From Microbacterium cremeum (GTDB taxonomy: Bacteria > Actinomycetota > Actinomycetes > Actinomycetales > Microbacteriaceae), in the NCBI RefSeq assembly GCF_015277855.1, contig NZ_CP063812.1:2418001-2482000 (forward strand): a DNA stretch of 64,000 nt, read 5' to 3'. Both the position numbers and the translations under genes were made by a program. Positions 52,895 through 62,483 of this stretch are shown piece after piece (the stretch's first letter is position 1; every line of letters starts with the position of its first letter). A model generated the notes under the pieces. It saw only the letters and a program-made list of their open reading frames with translations, did not search any database and was not told the origin of the DNA.

Positions 52895-53695
52895 GTGACT
52901 TCCGACCTCGTGCCCGGAGCCGACGACCCGGACGACGGCGCCGCCGTCTCCGCGCCCCCCTCGCCGCCGGTGAAGCGCATGGGCTCCACCTATGCGCTGG
53001 GGCGATTCGTGGTCGCGCCGCTCGCCCGGATCGTCTACCGCCCCCACGTCGAGGGTCGCGCCCACGTGCCCAAGACCGGACCGGTCATCTTCGCCAGCAA
53101 CCACCTGTCGTTCATCGACTCGATCGCGATCCCCGTCGCCGCGCCGCGCCCCGTGCACTTCCTCGCGAAGTCGAGCTACTTCGACGGTTCCGGCCTCGGC
53201 GGCTGGGCATCGCGGCAGTTCTTCACCGCGATCGGCGCCGTCCCGGTGCAGCGCGGGGTCGGCCAGGCAGCACTCGACGCCCTCGAGCAGCAGCGCGCTC
53301 TGCTCGAGGACGGCAGCGCCGTCGCGCTGTACCCGGAGGGGACGCGGTCGCTCGACGGCCGCCTCTACAAGGGCCGCACCGGTGTCGCGTTCCTCGCGCT
53401 GCAGACCGGCGCGCCGGTGGTCCCGGTCGGACTCATCGGCACCGACGACGTCATGCCCGTCGGGGCCAAGATGCCGTCGCTCAAGCACCGCGTGACGGTG
53501 CGGTTCGGCGCGCCGCTGGATCTCAGCCACCACGGCTCCGCCGACTCCGGACGAGCACGGCGCCTCGCGACCGACGAGATCATGGCGGCGATCCACGCCC
53601 TGTCAGGCCAGGAGCTCGCGAACGCCTACAACGAGGTCCCGGCGCAGAACCCGATCGAGCGGATCAAGCAGGTCCTCCCCCACGAGCGCCGCTGA
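52895..53695 (+). CDS. 1-acyl-sn-glycerol-3-phosphate acyltransferase family protein, 266 aa
   Basis: PlsC-type enzyme acylating lysophosphatidic acid at the membrane. The NHxxxxD motif is NHLSFID (about residues 69-75). Others are FLAKSSYF, AVPVQRG, the substrate motif YPEGTRS and VPVGLIGTDDV. I take GTG at 52895 because TACCCT lies six bases upstream; the in-frame sequence before it overlaps the divergent lipoprotein promoter. It is convergent with the osmC-like gene. Confidence 0.9.
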   Translation: MTSDLVPGADDPDDGAAVSAPPSPPVKRMGSTYALGRFVVAPLARIVYRPHVEGRAHVPKTGPVIFASNHLSFIDSIAIPVAAPRPVHFLAKSSYFDGSGLGGWASRQFFTAIGAVPVQRGVGQAALDALEQQRALLEDGSAVALYPEGTRSLDGRLYKGRTGVAFLALQTGAPVVPVGLIGTDDVMPVGAKMPSLKHRVTVRFGAPLDLSHHGSADSGRARRLATDEIMAAIHALSGQELANAYNEVPAQNPIERIKQVLPHERR

Positions 53696-53741
53696 TCCGG
53701 CCTCGCCCGCAGGAGACCCGCGAACGCGCGGGAATCCGCGG

Positions 53742-54218
53742 TCAGGGGGCGGCCGCGAGGATGACCGGCTCGTGCCGCACCGGGAAGCTCACCGAGTTCG
53801 CGATGAAGCACCACTCGTGCGCCTGCGCGTGGGCGGCGGCAGCGGCATCCGTCATCGACGCCTCGGCGACCGTCACGCGCGGCCGGAGCACCACCTCGCG
53901 GAAGGCGCCCCCGCCGCGGCCGTCTTCGACCATCAGGCCCGACGCCTCGTCCTCGTACCCGACGACCACCACGCCCGCCTGCACGCACGCGTGCAGGTAG
54001 GACAGCAGGTGGCACTCGCTCAGGGCTGCGACGAGCATGTCCTCGGGGTTCCAGCGGGACGGATCTCCCCGGAACGGCTTGTCGGACGACGCGAGCAGCG
54101 CCGGCTTGCCGTCGATCTCGATCGTCACCGCGCGGTCGTAGTCGCGGTATCCGCTCGTCCCGCTGCCGCGGTCACCGGTCCACGTCGTCCGGACGGTGTA
54201 TCGATGCTCGCCCCACAT
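53742..54218 (-). CDS. OsmC family protein, 158 aa
   Basis: Organic-hydroperoxide-reductase-like OsmC fold: WNPEDMLVAALSECHLLSYLHACV contains the resolving and peroxidatic-type Cys region, and NSVSFPV lies near the end. Members reduce organic peroxides with lipoyl or thiol donors; some are only thiol-binding. The ATG at 54218 lies six bases after a CAGACT box; a GTG two codons earlier is possible. It is divergent from the asparaginase gene, 52 bp apart. Confidence 0.88.
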   Translation of the reverse strand: MWGEHRYTVRTTWTGDRGSGTSGYRDYDRAVTIEIDGKPALLASSDKPFRGDPSRWNPEDMLVAALSECHLLSYLHACVQAGVVVVGYEDEASGLMVEDGRGGGAFREVVLRPRVTVAEASMTDAAAAAHAQAHEWCFIANSVSFPVRHEPVILAAAP

Positions 54219-54258
54219 GTGCACAGTCTGTCATGCGGGACCGGCCCTCCCGCCGCGG

Positions 54259-54264
54259 TAGGCT
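54259..54264 (+). promoter_or_regulatory. -10 box TAGGCT of the asparaginase gene
   Basis: TAGGCT ends six bases before the GTG at 54271, leaderless. Confidence 0.62.
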
Positions 54265-54270
54265 GGCGGA

Positions 54271-55260
54271 GTGCCGCAGACCTTCGCCGCAGCCGACGCC
54301 GTCGAGCTCGCCGTCGTCGAGCGCAGCGGTTTCGTCGAGTCGCGGCACGCCGGCATCGCCCTCGTGCTGGCCGCCGACGGGACGATCGCGCAGAAGCTCG
54401 GCGACCCGTCCGCACTGATCCTCCCCCGCTCCAGCCTCAAGCCGCTGCAGGCCCTCGCGTGCCTCGCGGCGGGCGCGCCGCTGGAAGGCGAGCGCCTCGG
54501 GCTCGCAACCGCGAGCCACTCGGGCACGGATCGTCACGTCGCCGTCGTGCGCGACATCCTCGCCGCCGCCCAGCTCGGCGAGGACGCGCTCGCCTGCCCG
54601 CCGGCGTGGCCGGGCGACACCGCCACCCGCGACGAGATGGTGCGCGAGCTGGGCCGGCCCCAGCGCATCCGCATGAACTGCTCGGGCAAGCACGCCACGA
54701 TGCTGCTGACGGCCGTCGTGAACGGCTGGGACCCGTCCGGTTACCTCTCGCCCGAGCATCCGCTGCAGGCCCACATCCGCGACGTCGTCGAGCGTCTGGT
54801 CGGCGAGAAGGTCTCGGCCACCGCGATCGACGGCTGCGGCGCCCCCGTGTACGCCATCACCCTGTTCGGGCTCGCGCGCGCCATCCACCGGATCGGCAAC
54901 TCCTCGACCTCGTCGCCGTTCGCGCTGCACCGCAGCGCGGGCGCGATGGTCGAGGCGGTGCGGGCGAACCCGTGGACGATCGACGGCCCCGGCCGCCCCG
55001 ACACGGTCGCCATCGAGCAGCTCGGCGTGTTCGCTAAGGGCGGCGCCGAGGGCGTCATGGTGATGGTCGCACCCGACGGCACCACGGTCGCGCTGAAGAT
55101 GCTCGACGGCAGCGGGCGCGCCGCGACCGCGGTCGCGCTGCGGCTGCTCGAGCGGCACGGCGCATTGGCCTCCGCGGACGTGGACGCCGCGATGACGAGG
55201 CTGAATCTCGCCGTGACAGGCGGCGGACAGGATGTCGGGGCCATCCGCCCCGCTTTCTAG
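54271..55260 (+). CDS. asparaginase, Rhizobium etli AsnA-II type, 329 aa
   Basis: Hydrolyses L-asparagine to aspartate and ammonia. It belongs to the thermolabile type-II family of R. etli (PF06089), unrelated to E. coli asparaginases. Seen are [15 protein letters not shown] with the Ser-x-x-Lys catalytic pair, [26 protein letters not shown] and [16 protein letters not shown]. The GTG start is leaderless. It is followed 56 bp later by alanine dehydrogenase in the same direction, so both may serve amino-acid nitrogen catabolism. Confidence 0.9.
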   Translation: MPQTFAAADAVELAVVERSGFVESRHAGIALVLAADGTIAQKLGDPSALILPRSSLKPLQALACLAAGAPLEGERLGLATASHSGTDRHVAVVRDILAAAQLGEDALACPPAWPGDTATRDEMVRELGRPQRIRMNCSGKHATMLLTAVVNGWDPSGYLSPEHPLQAHIRDVVERLVGEKVSATAIDGCGAPVYAITLFGLARAIHRIGNSSTSSPFALHRSAGAMVEAVRANPWTIDGPGRPDTVAIEQLGVFAKGGAEGVMVMVAPDGTTVALKMLDGSGRAATAVALRLLERHGALASADVDAAMTRLNLAVTGGGQDVGAIRPAF

Positions 55261-55316
55261 AGGCGCTCCCACCAGGAGCCCGAGCGCTCCAACGGCGGAG
55301 CGGAAAGGATCACGCG

Positions 55317-56429
55317 ATGAGGATCAGTGTCCCCACCGAGGTCAAGAACAACGAGTATCGGGTCGCGTTGACGCCGGCGGGCGTCCACGACCTGGTGGCG
55401 GCGGGCCACGAGGTGATCGTGCAGCGCGGCGCCGGCGAGGGATCGTCGATGCCGGATGCCGAGTACGAGGCCGCCGGCGCGGTGCTGCTCGACGACCCGG
55501 CCGAGGTCTGGGGCCGCGCGGAGCTTCTGCTCAAGGTCAAGGAGCCGATCGCAAGCGAGTACGGATACTTCCGCGACGACCTCGTGCTCTTCACCTACCT
55601 GCACCTCGCCGCGGACCGCCCGCTCACCGAACGGCTGATCGCCGACGGCGTCACGGCGATCGCGTACGAGACGGTGCAGCTCTCCGGCGGCGGCCTGCCG
55701 CTGCTCGCTCCGATGAGCGAGGTCGCGGGACGCTTGGCTCCGATGGTGGGCGCATCCACGCTCATGCGGTCCGCGGGCGGCCTCGGACTCCTGATGTCGG
55801 GCGTTCCCGGCACGCGCCCGGCAGCCGTGACCGTGATCGGCGGCGGCGTCGCCGGCGCGAACTCGGCGTACATCGCGGCCGGCATGGGCGCGGACGTGAC
55901 GATCTTCGACACGAACATCCAGCGACTCCGCTTCCTCGACGACCACTTCCAGGGCCGCGTGCGGACCGCGGCGTCGAACCCGCTCGACCTCGACCGCGCC
56001 GTCTCGTCGGACGTCGTCATCGGGTCGGTGCTGATCCCCGGCGCGAAGGCGCCGAAGCTGGTCACGAACGACATGGTGGCGCGGATGCGGCCCGGGTCCG
56101 TGCTGGTGGACATCGCCGTCGACCAGGGCGGCTGCTTCGAGGACACGCATCCGACGACGCACGCCGACCCGACGTTCCCGGTGCACGGCAGCATCTTCTA
56201 CTGCGTCGCCAACATGCCCGGCGCGGTGCCGAACACCTCGACGTCGGCGCTGACCAACGCGACGGTTCCCTACATCCGCCAGATCGCCCGGCATGGCTGG
56301 AAGGACGCGCTGCGCGCGGACGCCGCCCTCGCCGCGGGGCTCAACGTCGTCGGCGGCAGCGTGGTCACCGCCGGCGTCGCGACGGCGCACGGGCTTGCGC
56401 TGGCACCGCTCGAGGCGGTTCTCGCCTGA
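55317..56429 (+). CDS. ald: alanine dehydrogenase, 370 aa
   Basis: NAD-dependent interconversion of L-alanine with pyruvate and ammonia. Starts [20 protein letters not shown] with the pyruvate-binding Arg, then [16 protein letters not shown], and the Rossmann motif [20 protein letters not shown], later [12 protein letters not shown] and [18 protein letters not shown]. Family length. GGAAAGGA lies ten bases before the ATG. It ends at a strong terminator shared with the convergent EccC-like gene. Confidence 0.96.
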   Translation: MRISVPTEVKNNEYRVALTPAGVHDLVAAGHEVIVQRGAGEGSSMPDAEYEAAGAVLLDDPAEVWGRAELLLKVKEPIASEYGYFRDDLVLFTYLHLAADRPLTERLIADGVTAIAYETVQLSGGGLPLLAPMSEVAGRLAPMVGASTLMRSAGGLGLLMSGVPGTRPAAVTVIGGGVAGANSAYIAAGMGADVTIFDTNIQRLRFLDDHFQGRVRTAASNPLDLDRAVSSDVVIGSVLIPGAKAPKLVTNDMVARMRPGSVLVDIAVDQGGCFEDTHPTTHADPTFPVHGSIFYCVANMPGAVPNTSTSALTNATVPYIRQIARHGWKDALRADAALAAGLNVVGGSVVTAGVATAHGLALAPLEAVLA

Positions 56430-56436
56430 CGCGGCC

Positions 56437-56477
56437 GGAGACGCACCCGCGGGCCTCAGGCCCCCGGGTGCGTCTCC
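56437..56477. terminator. bidirectional terminator hairpin between ald and the EccC-like gene
   Basis: GGAGACGCACCCG (56437-56449) pairs with CGGGTGCGTCTCC (56465-56477), and the inner GGGCC/GGCCC adds five pairs around a TCA loop. It lies eight bases after the ald stop. No T tract on either side. Confidence 0.75.
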
Positions 56478-56523
56478 GCGTCGGTCGCCGGCGGCTCACG
56501 CGCTCCTGTCGGGCAGGCCCGCT

Positions 56524-59460
56524 TCACACGGCACGGTCGCCACGCTCGGCGGGGTTCGCGCCGGTTCCCGGCGCCTCGGCGCCCGCTCCCGGGAGCACGA
56601 TGCGCTTCGGATCGGCACCGGCGCCCATCAACCAGGCGCGTCCGCGGCCGGGTTCGCAGTACGGCGGCACACCGCGGAAGCCGGCCAGGACGCGAAGCTC
56701 GGCGGCACACGACGAGTCGACGACGAGGTCGTGGTCGCCCCGCACATCGGCGAGCACACGCCAGTGCCGCTGCCAGTCGTCCGGCTCGCCCACCACCACG
56801 ACAGGTGCGGGCGTGCCGGCGACCGGCTCGGCGACGTAGGCGTCGAGGTCGCGCACCACGACGCCACGGCGCTCCCACGCCGCCAGCGCGTCGCGGCACG
56901 CCGGCGATCTCCGCGCGACGAATCCGGTGAGCGCAGCGCTCGGCAGCCACGGTGCGCTCTCCCGGCGCGTACCAGGCCCCACTCGCGGCGCCAGCGCGAT
57001 CTGCACGACGCGGCCGTCGAGGCGTCCGCGTCCGGCGGGGGCGCCGGGTTCGTGCGCGGAGGGATCGCCGCCCGCCGCGGCATGGTCGGTGCGGGTCGGG
57101 TAGGCGAGGATCAGCCGGCGCGGGAAGAGATCGGCCAGCCGCGACACCGATCCGGCGAGCCGATGCGCCGCCGCCACCACGACCGCACCCGAGTCCGGGG
57201 CGCACCGCACGATGTGCTCGATCCGCTCCGCCATCACCTGCGCATACTCGGGAGCGAATCGCGGGACGGTCCCATCGAGGTCGTCGATCACGACGACGGC
57301 GCCCTCGGGCAGTCGCGTCGCGGCGAGCCCGGCCACGGCATCCCACATTCCCTCGAGGTCGCGCGGCACACGCACCAGGCGAGCGCCGGCCTGTGCCGAG
57401 ACGACGTCCAGCACGTTCGAGACGCCCGATCCCGGACCGCCCAGCACCAGGAGCGCCCGGTCGGCGGTCTGCAGGGCCACGATCGGCTGCCGCTGGCGCT
57501 CCGGCTCGTCCGCCAGGCCGAGCAGGAGCGGGCGATCGCCGACCTCGTGCGGTGCCCCGCCCGCGAGACCGCGCGACGGCTCGCGTCGCGCCGCCTCGCC
57601 GGCCTCGTCGCGCGCCCGATCGACGAGGTCCTCGAGCGGCAGGCGAGCCGGAAGCGCGGGCAGCCATGGGCGCCGGGCCTCGCGGCGCCCCGTGCGCGCC
57701 GACGCGGTGGCGACGTCGTCAGGACCCGACAGCGCGATGGTGACCTGCTGCGGCGCGCTGTCGCCGGCGCGACGCACCAGAGCCCTGCCACGACCGTCGA
57801 CCCCTCCCGGCAGCAGCGCGGCCTCGTCCGTACCGAGCAGCGCCCGGCTGTCGGACGGATCGGTCACACGCAGACTGATGCGCAGCGGGCAGTTGGCGAG
57901 AAGGCTCTCTCGGATCACTCCGGCCGCGCGTTGGGTGCCCAGGACGAGGTGGATGCCGAGCGCCCGGCCCCGAGCGGCGACGTCGGCGAAGAGGGCGTGG
58001 AGCTCGGGATGGTCGCCGAGCAGGGCGGCGAACTCGTCGACGACCACCACGAGCCGCGGCAGCGCGACCCGGGGATCGTGGATGTCACGCGCTCCGGCTG
58101 CGGCGATCGTCGCCTCGCGGTGGCGCAGCTCCGCACGCAGGCTCTCGATCGCACGCCGGGCGCCCGCGCCGTCGAGGTCGGTGATCACGCCTGTGACGTG
58201 CGGGAGGGCCATGAGGCCGTCGAACGCGGTGCCGCCCTTGAAATCCGCGAGGAGGAACGTCACATCGTCGGCGCTGCGCGTCGCGCACAGCGCCAGGATC
58301 CACGTGATCAGAAGCTCGCTCTTGCCGGAGCCGGTGACGCCGGCCACCACCGCGTGCGGACCGTCCGCCACGAGGTCGACGACGGCCGGTTCGCCGCCGG
58401 CCACACCGATGGGCACCGCCAGCCCGGGACGGCCCTCGGCGGGCGACGCCGCGAGCAGCGGCGCCAGCGCGACCGGCTCGCGACCGCTGCGCACCAGGCC
58501 GAGAATGCGCTCGGCACGCGCCGCGAGCTCCGCGGCGATCACCTGCGCCTGGACCTGCCCGACGCCCTCGACACGCAGCAGGGTCGTCTCGCCGCCGTGC
58601 TCGAGTCGTGCGGCGTCGGGCGAACCGACGGTGAGCACGGCGGCGCATCTCGGCGGCAACGGCTCCCCCGGACGGCACCGGGCGATCGCGATGTCGGCGT
58701 CGGCGGGCACGCGGCCGCCCGGGGCGACGACGGCGAGGCGCGTTCCCGCGTGCGCCGCGCGATGGGGCAGCTCCTCGGCCCAGCTCAGGTCGCCGTCGAG
58801 CGGACCAACGAGACGCAGCTCGCCCGGTGCGAGCGCCAGGCACAGCTGCAGCAGCAGGGCGCGCTGGACGGCCGCCGCCACCGTCTCGCCGCCCACCACG
58901 GCGATGCCGGCGCCGATCGGGGCGACGACGGGGGCGCCGCTCACCCGGCCGGCCCGGCGGCGCACGGCAGCGGCATCCGGGTCGCCTTCCCCGCCGGTGA
59001 CCCGCACGGAGCTCCCCCGCTCCCCCTCGCCCACGACGAGCGCGGCAGCGCGGTCGCCGCGCCAGATGTCGTCGTCGCGGGCGAGGAACCGCGCGACATC
59101 GGGATGCCGCGCCCACAGCTGCGCACGCTCCGCCTCGTGGCGCGCCGTGACCGCCGCCGACACCCGTTCCCGGGCGCGGGATGCCTCGGCCGCCGCGCGC
59201 CGCGCGTCACGGCGTGCGCCGCGCCGGGCGTCGAGCATCGTCCCCGCCGCGATCAGCGGCCCGAGGAGCGCCAGCCACAGGGTGAGCATCGACCCGGTCA
59301 CGAGCCACAGCGCGACGGCGCCGACGACGGGCACGATCGCGGCGATGATCGGGAACGGCGGTCGCGGCGGCGGAGTCCAGGCCGGCGGAAGCGTCAGGGG
59401 CTCGTCGTCGGACGGCCCGCTGAGCGAGTCGATGGTCAGGGAGTCGCGGAGCGAGAGCAC
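56524..59460 (-). CDS. EccC-like FtsK/SpoIIIE ATPase, 978 aa
   Basis: Resembles the motor of type VII secretion. Two N-terminal membrane helices (about 37-76) are followed by a coiled, Arg/Ala-rich segment and a divergent region. A complete FtsK/SpoIIIE ATPase follows, with Walker A GVTGSGKS (374-381), Walker B VVVVDE (471-476) and [12 protein letters not shown] second ATPase-like domain has GGPGSGVSN (674-682), where the Walker A Lys is replaced by Val, and VVVIDD; it is probably inactive. No EccB, EccD, EccE, mycosin or WXG100 gene is in the window. GTG start at 59460, 76 bp after the PP2C gene. Confidence 0.88.
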   Translation of the reverse strand: MLSLRDSLTIDSLSGPSDDEPLTLPPAWTPPPRPPFPIIAAIVPVVGAVALWLVTGSMLTLWLALLGPLIAAGTMLDARRGARRDARRAAAEASRARERVSAAVTARHEAERAQLWARHPDVARFLARDDDIWRGDRAAALVVGEGERGSSVRVTGGEGDPDAAAVRRRAGRVSGAPVVAPIGAGIAVVGGETVAAAVQRALLLQLCLALAPGELRLVGPLDGDLSWAEELPHRAAHAGTRLAVVAPGGRVPADADIAIARCRPGEPLPPRCAAVLTVGSPDAARLEHGGETTLLRVEGVGQVQAQVIAAELAARAERILGLVRSGREPVALAPLLAASPAEGRPGLAVPIGVAGGEPAVVDLVADGPHAVVAGVTGSGKSELLITWILALCATRSADDVTFLLADFKGGTAFDGLMALPHVTGVITDLDGAGARRAIESLRAELRHREATIAAAGARDIHDPRVALPRLVVVVDEFAALLGDHPELHALFADVAARGRALGIHLVLGTQRAAGVIRESLLANCPLRISLRVTDPSDSRALLGTDEAALLPGGVDGRGRALVRRAGDSAPQQVTIALSGPDDVATASARTGRREARRPWLPALPARLPLEDLVDRARDEAGEAARREPSRGLAGGAPHEVGDRPLLLGLADEPERQRQPIVALQTADRALLVLGGPGSGVSNVLDVVSAQAGARLVRVPRDLEGMWDAVAGLAATRLPEGAVVVIDDLDGTVPRFAPEYAQVMAERIEHIVRCAPDSGAVVVAAAHRLAGSVSRLADLFPRRLILAYPTRTDHAAAGGDPSAHEPGAPAGRGRLDGRVVQIALAPRVGPGTRRESAPWLPSAALTGFVARRSPACRDALAAWERRGVVVRDLDAYVAEPVAGTPAPVVVVGEPDDWQRHWRVLADVRGDHDLVVDSSCAAELRVLAGFRGVPPYCEPGRGRAWLMGAGADPKRIVLPGAGAEAPGTGANPAERGDRAV

Positions 59461-59536
59461 ATCTCAGTCCACCGCTTCCGCCCCTCGGCGCGCCGCCCCA
59501 CGATCGCGGATGTGGACAACCGGCGTCGAACGACGC

Positions 59537-60355
59537 TCAGTCGTCGGCTGTGGAGGAGTCGTCGGCTGTGGAGGACTCGTCGGCCCCGGCGGTGCGGCCC
59601 ACGTCGAGCACGACGATCGTGATGTTGTCGCGCCCCCCGTTCTCGAGCGCCGCCTCGAGCATCGCCGACACCGCTTCGGCGGGATCGGGATTCTCGTCGA
59701 GGAAGTGACGGATGCCGTAGTCGGTGAGCTCTTTGGTCAGCCCGTCCGAGCAGATCACGAAGCGGTCGCCCTCGACGACGTCGAGACGCACATAGTCGGG
59801 CGTGACGCCCTCGCTCGGGCCGACGGCACGCGTGATGACGTTGCCGTACGGGTGGTTCTCGGCCTCTTCGGGGCTGAGCCGCCCCGCGGCCACGAGCTCT
59901 TGCACCACCGAGTGGTCCGTCGTGATCTGGATGATCGCCCCGTCGCGCACGAGATAGACGCGGGAGTCGCCGATGTTCAGCGTCACCCAGTGCGCGGCGT
60001 CGCCGGAAGTGTCGAGGAAGAGCCCCGTCACGGTGGTGCCGGTGCCGTCATCGGTGGCTTCGGGATGCGCCGCGATGTCTTTGACGGCGCGGGCGAGCGC
60101 CTTCTCGATCGTCTTGGGCGTCACCGTGCCGGCGTCGGCGACGGCGCTCAGCCGCTCGATGGCGCGCGCGCTCGCGATCTCGCCACCGACGTGGCCACCC
60201 ATTCCGTCTGCCACGACGAAGAGCGGGAACGATGCGAAGACCGCGTCCTGATTGACCTCGCGGCGTCGTCCGGTGTCGGTCACGGCCGCCCACGACAGTT
60301 CGAGTTCGCCACCCGGCACCGGGACGGTGCGTGTCTGGGTGGATACCTCGGGCAC
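59537..60355 (-). CDS. PP2C-family serine/threonine phosphatase, 272 aa
   Basis: Metal-dependent protein phosphatase acting on Ser/Thr-phosphorylated proteins. Motifs: VNQDAVFASFPLFVVADGMGGHVGGE (metal Asp and the DGMGG box), NIGDSRVYLVRDG, DHSVVQELV, ICSDGLTKEL and GGRDNITIVVLD. The C-terminal tail repeats SSTADD. GGAGG precedes the GTG at 60355. It is probably co-transcribed with the EccC-like ATPase, which suggests that phospho-signalling controls the secretion-type motor; no kinase or FHA gene is nearby. Confidence 0.92.
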   Translation of the reverse strand: MPEVSTQTRTVPVPGGELELSWAAVTDTGRRREVNQDAVFASFPLFVVADGMGGHVGGEIASARAIERLSAVADAGTVTPKTIEKALARAVKDIAAHPEATDDGTGTTVTGLFLDTSGDAAHWVTLNIGDSRVYLVRDGAIIQITTDHSVVQELVAAGRLSPEEAENHPYGNVITRAVGPSEGVTPDYVRLDVVEGDRFVICSDGLTKELTDYGIRHFLDENPDPAEAVSAMLEAALENGGRDNITIVVLDVGRTAGADESSTADDSSTADD

Positions 60356-60407
60356 GCGTTGTCCTCCCCGTCCGCGGCGTCAGGACCGGTCGGTCCCGCG
60401 TCCTCAC

Positions 60408-60413
60408 ATACTA
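60408..60413 (-). promoter_or_regulatory. -10 box TAGTAT of the PP2C-EccC unit
   Basis: TAGTAT on the minus strand, 52 bases before the PP2C start, giving a normal leader with GGAGG. No clear -35. Confidence 0.45.
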
Positions 60414-60460
60414 GTGGCTTCCCCCGCCGCGCCCGCGGGCGCGCCAGGCCGGACGGCGCT

Positions 60461-61453
60461 TCAGACTCTCGCGCCGGGGTCCTCCGGGAGCGGGAACAGC
60501 TCGTCGATCCGTGCGAGGTCCTCAGCGGTCGGCGTCCATGCCGCCGCAGCCGCGGCGTTCGCACGCACCTGCTCGGGACTGGTCGCGCCGGCGATCACGC
60601 TGGCGAGCGGCGGGCGTGCCAGCATCCAGCCGAATGTCGCCTGGAGCATCGTGATGCCGCGCTCGTCGCAGAACGCGCGATACGCCTCGATCGCCTCCCA
60701 CGGCGCCTCCTGCCACACGTGCCGGCGCTGGCGCATGATGCGCGAGTCCGCCGGCGCGTGGTCGCGCGTGAACTTGCCGGTGAGCAGGCCGTTGTGCAGC
60801 GGGAAGTACGGCAGGAACCCGAGACCGAACCGCTCGACCGCCGGGAGCACCTCGCGCTCCGCCGCGCGCGCGAGCAGGCTGTAGTGGTTCTGCGCCGAGA
60901 CGAAGGGCACCCCCGCGCGCTGCGCGGCCACGTAGTGTGCCTCGGCGATCTGCCAGCCGCTGAGATTGGAGTGCCCGATGTAGCGCACCTTCCCCTCGCG
61001 GACGAGATCGGCGAGCACATCGAGCGTCTCTTCGATCGGCGTGTGCGGATCGGGCGTGTGCAGCTGGTAGAGGTCGATCCACTCCGTCTGCAGACGCGAG
61101 AGGGATGCCTCGACCGCGCGCCGCACATACGTCCGGGAGGCCTTCGCCCCCGATGCCGGGTAGCCCATGTCGCGACCGGAGTGCCCGAACTTCGTCGCCA
61201 GCGTGACCTGGTCGCGCCGCCCCTTCAGCGCCTCGCCCATGAGCGTCTCGGACAGTCCCGGGTCGCGACCGTACATGTCGGCGGTGTCGAGGAACGTCAC
61301 GCCGGCATCGATCGCGGCATCCAGCACCTCGCGCGTGCCGTCGATGGTCTCGGTACGCGTGCCGGGCCGGCCGAAGTTGTTGCAGCCGAGGCCCACGGCG
61401 GAGACGAGAAGACCGGAGGCGCCTATGCGCCGCAGCGGTACGGAGGAGGTCAT
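60461..61453 (-). CDS. aldo/keto reductase, 330 aa
   Basis: NADPH-dependent carbonyl reductase of the aldo/keto reductase superfamily, YajO/KCHB-like group. Catalytic set: Asp and Tyr in FLDTADMYGRDPGLSE, Lys in LATKFGHSG and His in YQLHTPDP. The cofactor region is near VIAGATSPEQVRAN. Substrate unknown. The ATG at 61453 lies six bases after TAGCGT. Confidence 0.9.
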   Translation of the reverse strand: MTSSVPLRRIGASGLLVSAVGLGCNNFGRPGTRTETIDGTREVLDAAIDAGVTFLDTADMYGRDPGLSETLMGEALKGRRDQVTLATKFGHSGRDMGYPASGAKASRTYVRRAVEASLSRLQTEWIDLYQLHTPDPHTPIEETLDVLADLVREGKVRYIGHSNLSGWQIAEAHYVAAQRAGVPFVSAQNHYSLLARAAEREVLPAVERFGLGFLPYFPLHNGLLTGKFTRDHAPADSRIMRQRRHVWQEAPWEAIEAYRAFCDERGITMLQATFGWMLARPPLASVIAGATSPEQVRANAAAAAAWTPTAEDLARIDELFPLPEDPGARV

Positions 61454-61459
61454 CCCTCC

Positions 61460-61465
61460 ACGCTA
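61460..61465 (-). promoter_or_regulatory. -10 box TAGCGT of the aldo/keto reductase gene
   Basis: TAGCGT on the minus strand ends six bases before the ATG, leaderless. Confidence 0.6.
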
Positions 61466-61499
61466 GCGGGGTGCCGGCGATGCGCGCGCCGCACGAGAA

Positions 61500-61538
61500 C
61501 GCCACGGCCCCTCACCTGCGGGGTGAGGGGCCGTGGCG
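61500..61538 (-). terminator. terminator hairpin downstream of the DUF5684 gene
   Basis: CGCCACGGCCCCTCACC (61500-61516) pairs perfectly over 17 bp with GGTGAGGGGCCGTGGCG (61522-61538), loop of five. It lies eight bases after the DUF5684 stop; the minus strand continues GTTCTCGT, a weak T-rich tail. Confidence 0.75.
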
Positions 61539-61546
61539 ATGGTCGT

Positions 61547-62302
61547 CTACTGCTTCGGCTCTTCAGCCGGCGGCTCGGTAGCCGGCGGCTCGGTAGCCGG
61601 CGGCTCGGCGGCCGGCGCCGAGGGCGCCGCGGGCGGCGGCGTCACGGGCGGCGTGGTCGCCGCCGGAGGCTGAGTGACCGGAGGCGCGGGCGGCGCCGGC
61701 GGGGTGTAGCCGGCCGGCGGCTGGTAGCCCGCAGGGGGCTGGTAGCCGGCCGGGGGCTGGCCCGCCGGAGACGTCGCAGGGTTCGCGGGGTACCCGCCCG
61801 CGGGCACCTGGCTCGGGACGCCCGCCCACACCGTGTTGTCGGCGAGGAAGTTGCCCGCCCACGGCGCGGCCGGGATCGCGGTGTTCCAGCGCGACCGGTC
61901 GAACGCGTTGATGCCCAGCCACACGATCGCGAGGAAGAAGTAGAGGATGAGCCAGACGGCCTCCTTCTGCAGCTTCAGTCCGACGCGCCACGCAGCCAGC
62001 AGCGTGTACACGAACGCCGCCATGCCGATGAGCCAACCGAGGACGGGGACCCATCCGAGGACGACCGCACCGCCCCACAGGATCAGCAGCCACCACGGGT
62101 TCAGGTCGCCCAGCTTCACGAAGATCAGCGTGTTGTAGACCGGCACCCACGCGCGCCAGCGCCCTTGCACACCGGCCTTGTCGAAGATCTTCATGAGGAA
62201 CCATGAGCCGATGACGTAGGCAGCCACCAGGAAGAGCAGGAAGAACGGCAGAAACACGAGCCACGCGAGCGCGACCCCGACGCCGTAATCGTCGTCGTAC
62301 AT
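61547..62302 (-). CDS. DUF5684 membrane protein with Pro-rich tail, 251 aa
   Basis: The N-terminal half has about four membrane helices with the DUF5684 core FLMKIFDKAGVQGRWRAWVPVYNTLIFVKLG and DRSRWNTAI. The C-terminal half is a disordered tail of repeats, including PPAGYQ units and EPPAT units from a 15-bp tandem repeat near 61563-61610. Function unknown; the tail looks like a protein-interaction or wall-spanning region. ATG at 62302 with GGAGG ten bases upstream; a longer frame reads into the divergent promoter. Confidence 0.82.
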   Translation of the reverse strand: MYDDDYGVGVALAWLVFLPFFLLFLVAAYVIGSWFLMKIFDKAGVQGRWRAWVPVYNTLIFVKLGDLNPWWLLILWGGAVVLGWVPVLGWLIGMAAFVYTLLAAWRVGLKLQKEAVWLILYFFLAIVWLGINAFDRSRWNTAIPAAPWAGNFLADNTVWAGVPSQVPAGGYPANPATSPAGQPPAGYQPPAGYQPPAGYTPPAPPAPPVTQPPAATTPPVTPPPAAPSAPAAEPPATEPPATEPPAEEPKQ

Positions 62303-62372
62303 GATGGAGCGACCTCCGAATGTCGATGCAGGACGTGTTCGACGTCCACGGGGCCCCTGCCCCGCTCGACAC

Positions 62373-62402
62373 ATGCTATCGAGGCGTTCAGCAAACTGTC
62401 AG
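62373..62402 (-). promoter_or_regulatory. promoter of the DUF5684 gene
   Basis: On the minus strand CTGACA (62397-62402), 18 bases, then TAGCAT (62373-62378): the only clear housekeeping-type -35/-10 pair I found in the window. Confidence 0.6.
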
Positions 62403-62448
62403 CATTCACCCCCGGTTTCGGGGGATGGCCCCCCGCGCGCCGGGTGGA

Positions 62449-62454
62449 TACCCT
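62449..62454 (+). promoter_or_regulatory. -10 box TACCCT of the DUF4282 gene
   Basis: TACCCT lies 29 bases before the ATG at 62484, which has AAGGAG four bases upstream. A CCCCCG/CGGGGG hairpin precedes it at about 62410-62425. Confidence 0.45.
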
Positions 62455-62483
62455 GAGCACAACCCCTCGACCGAAGGAGCCGC

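Noticed and set aside
57212..62206. Plus-strand open frame of more than 1600 codons opposite the EccC-like, PP2C, aldo/keto reductase and DUF5684 genes
   Set aside because: Antisense shadow caused by very high GC; Arg/Ser-rich composition without domains, and it runs across four well-identified genes and their terminators.
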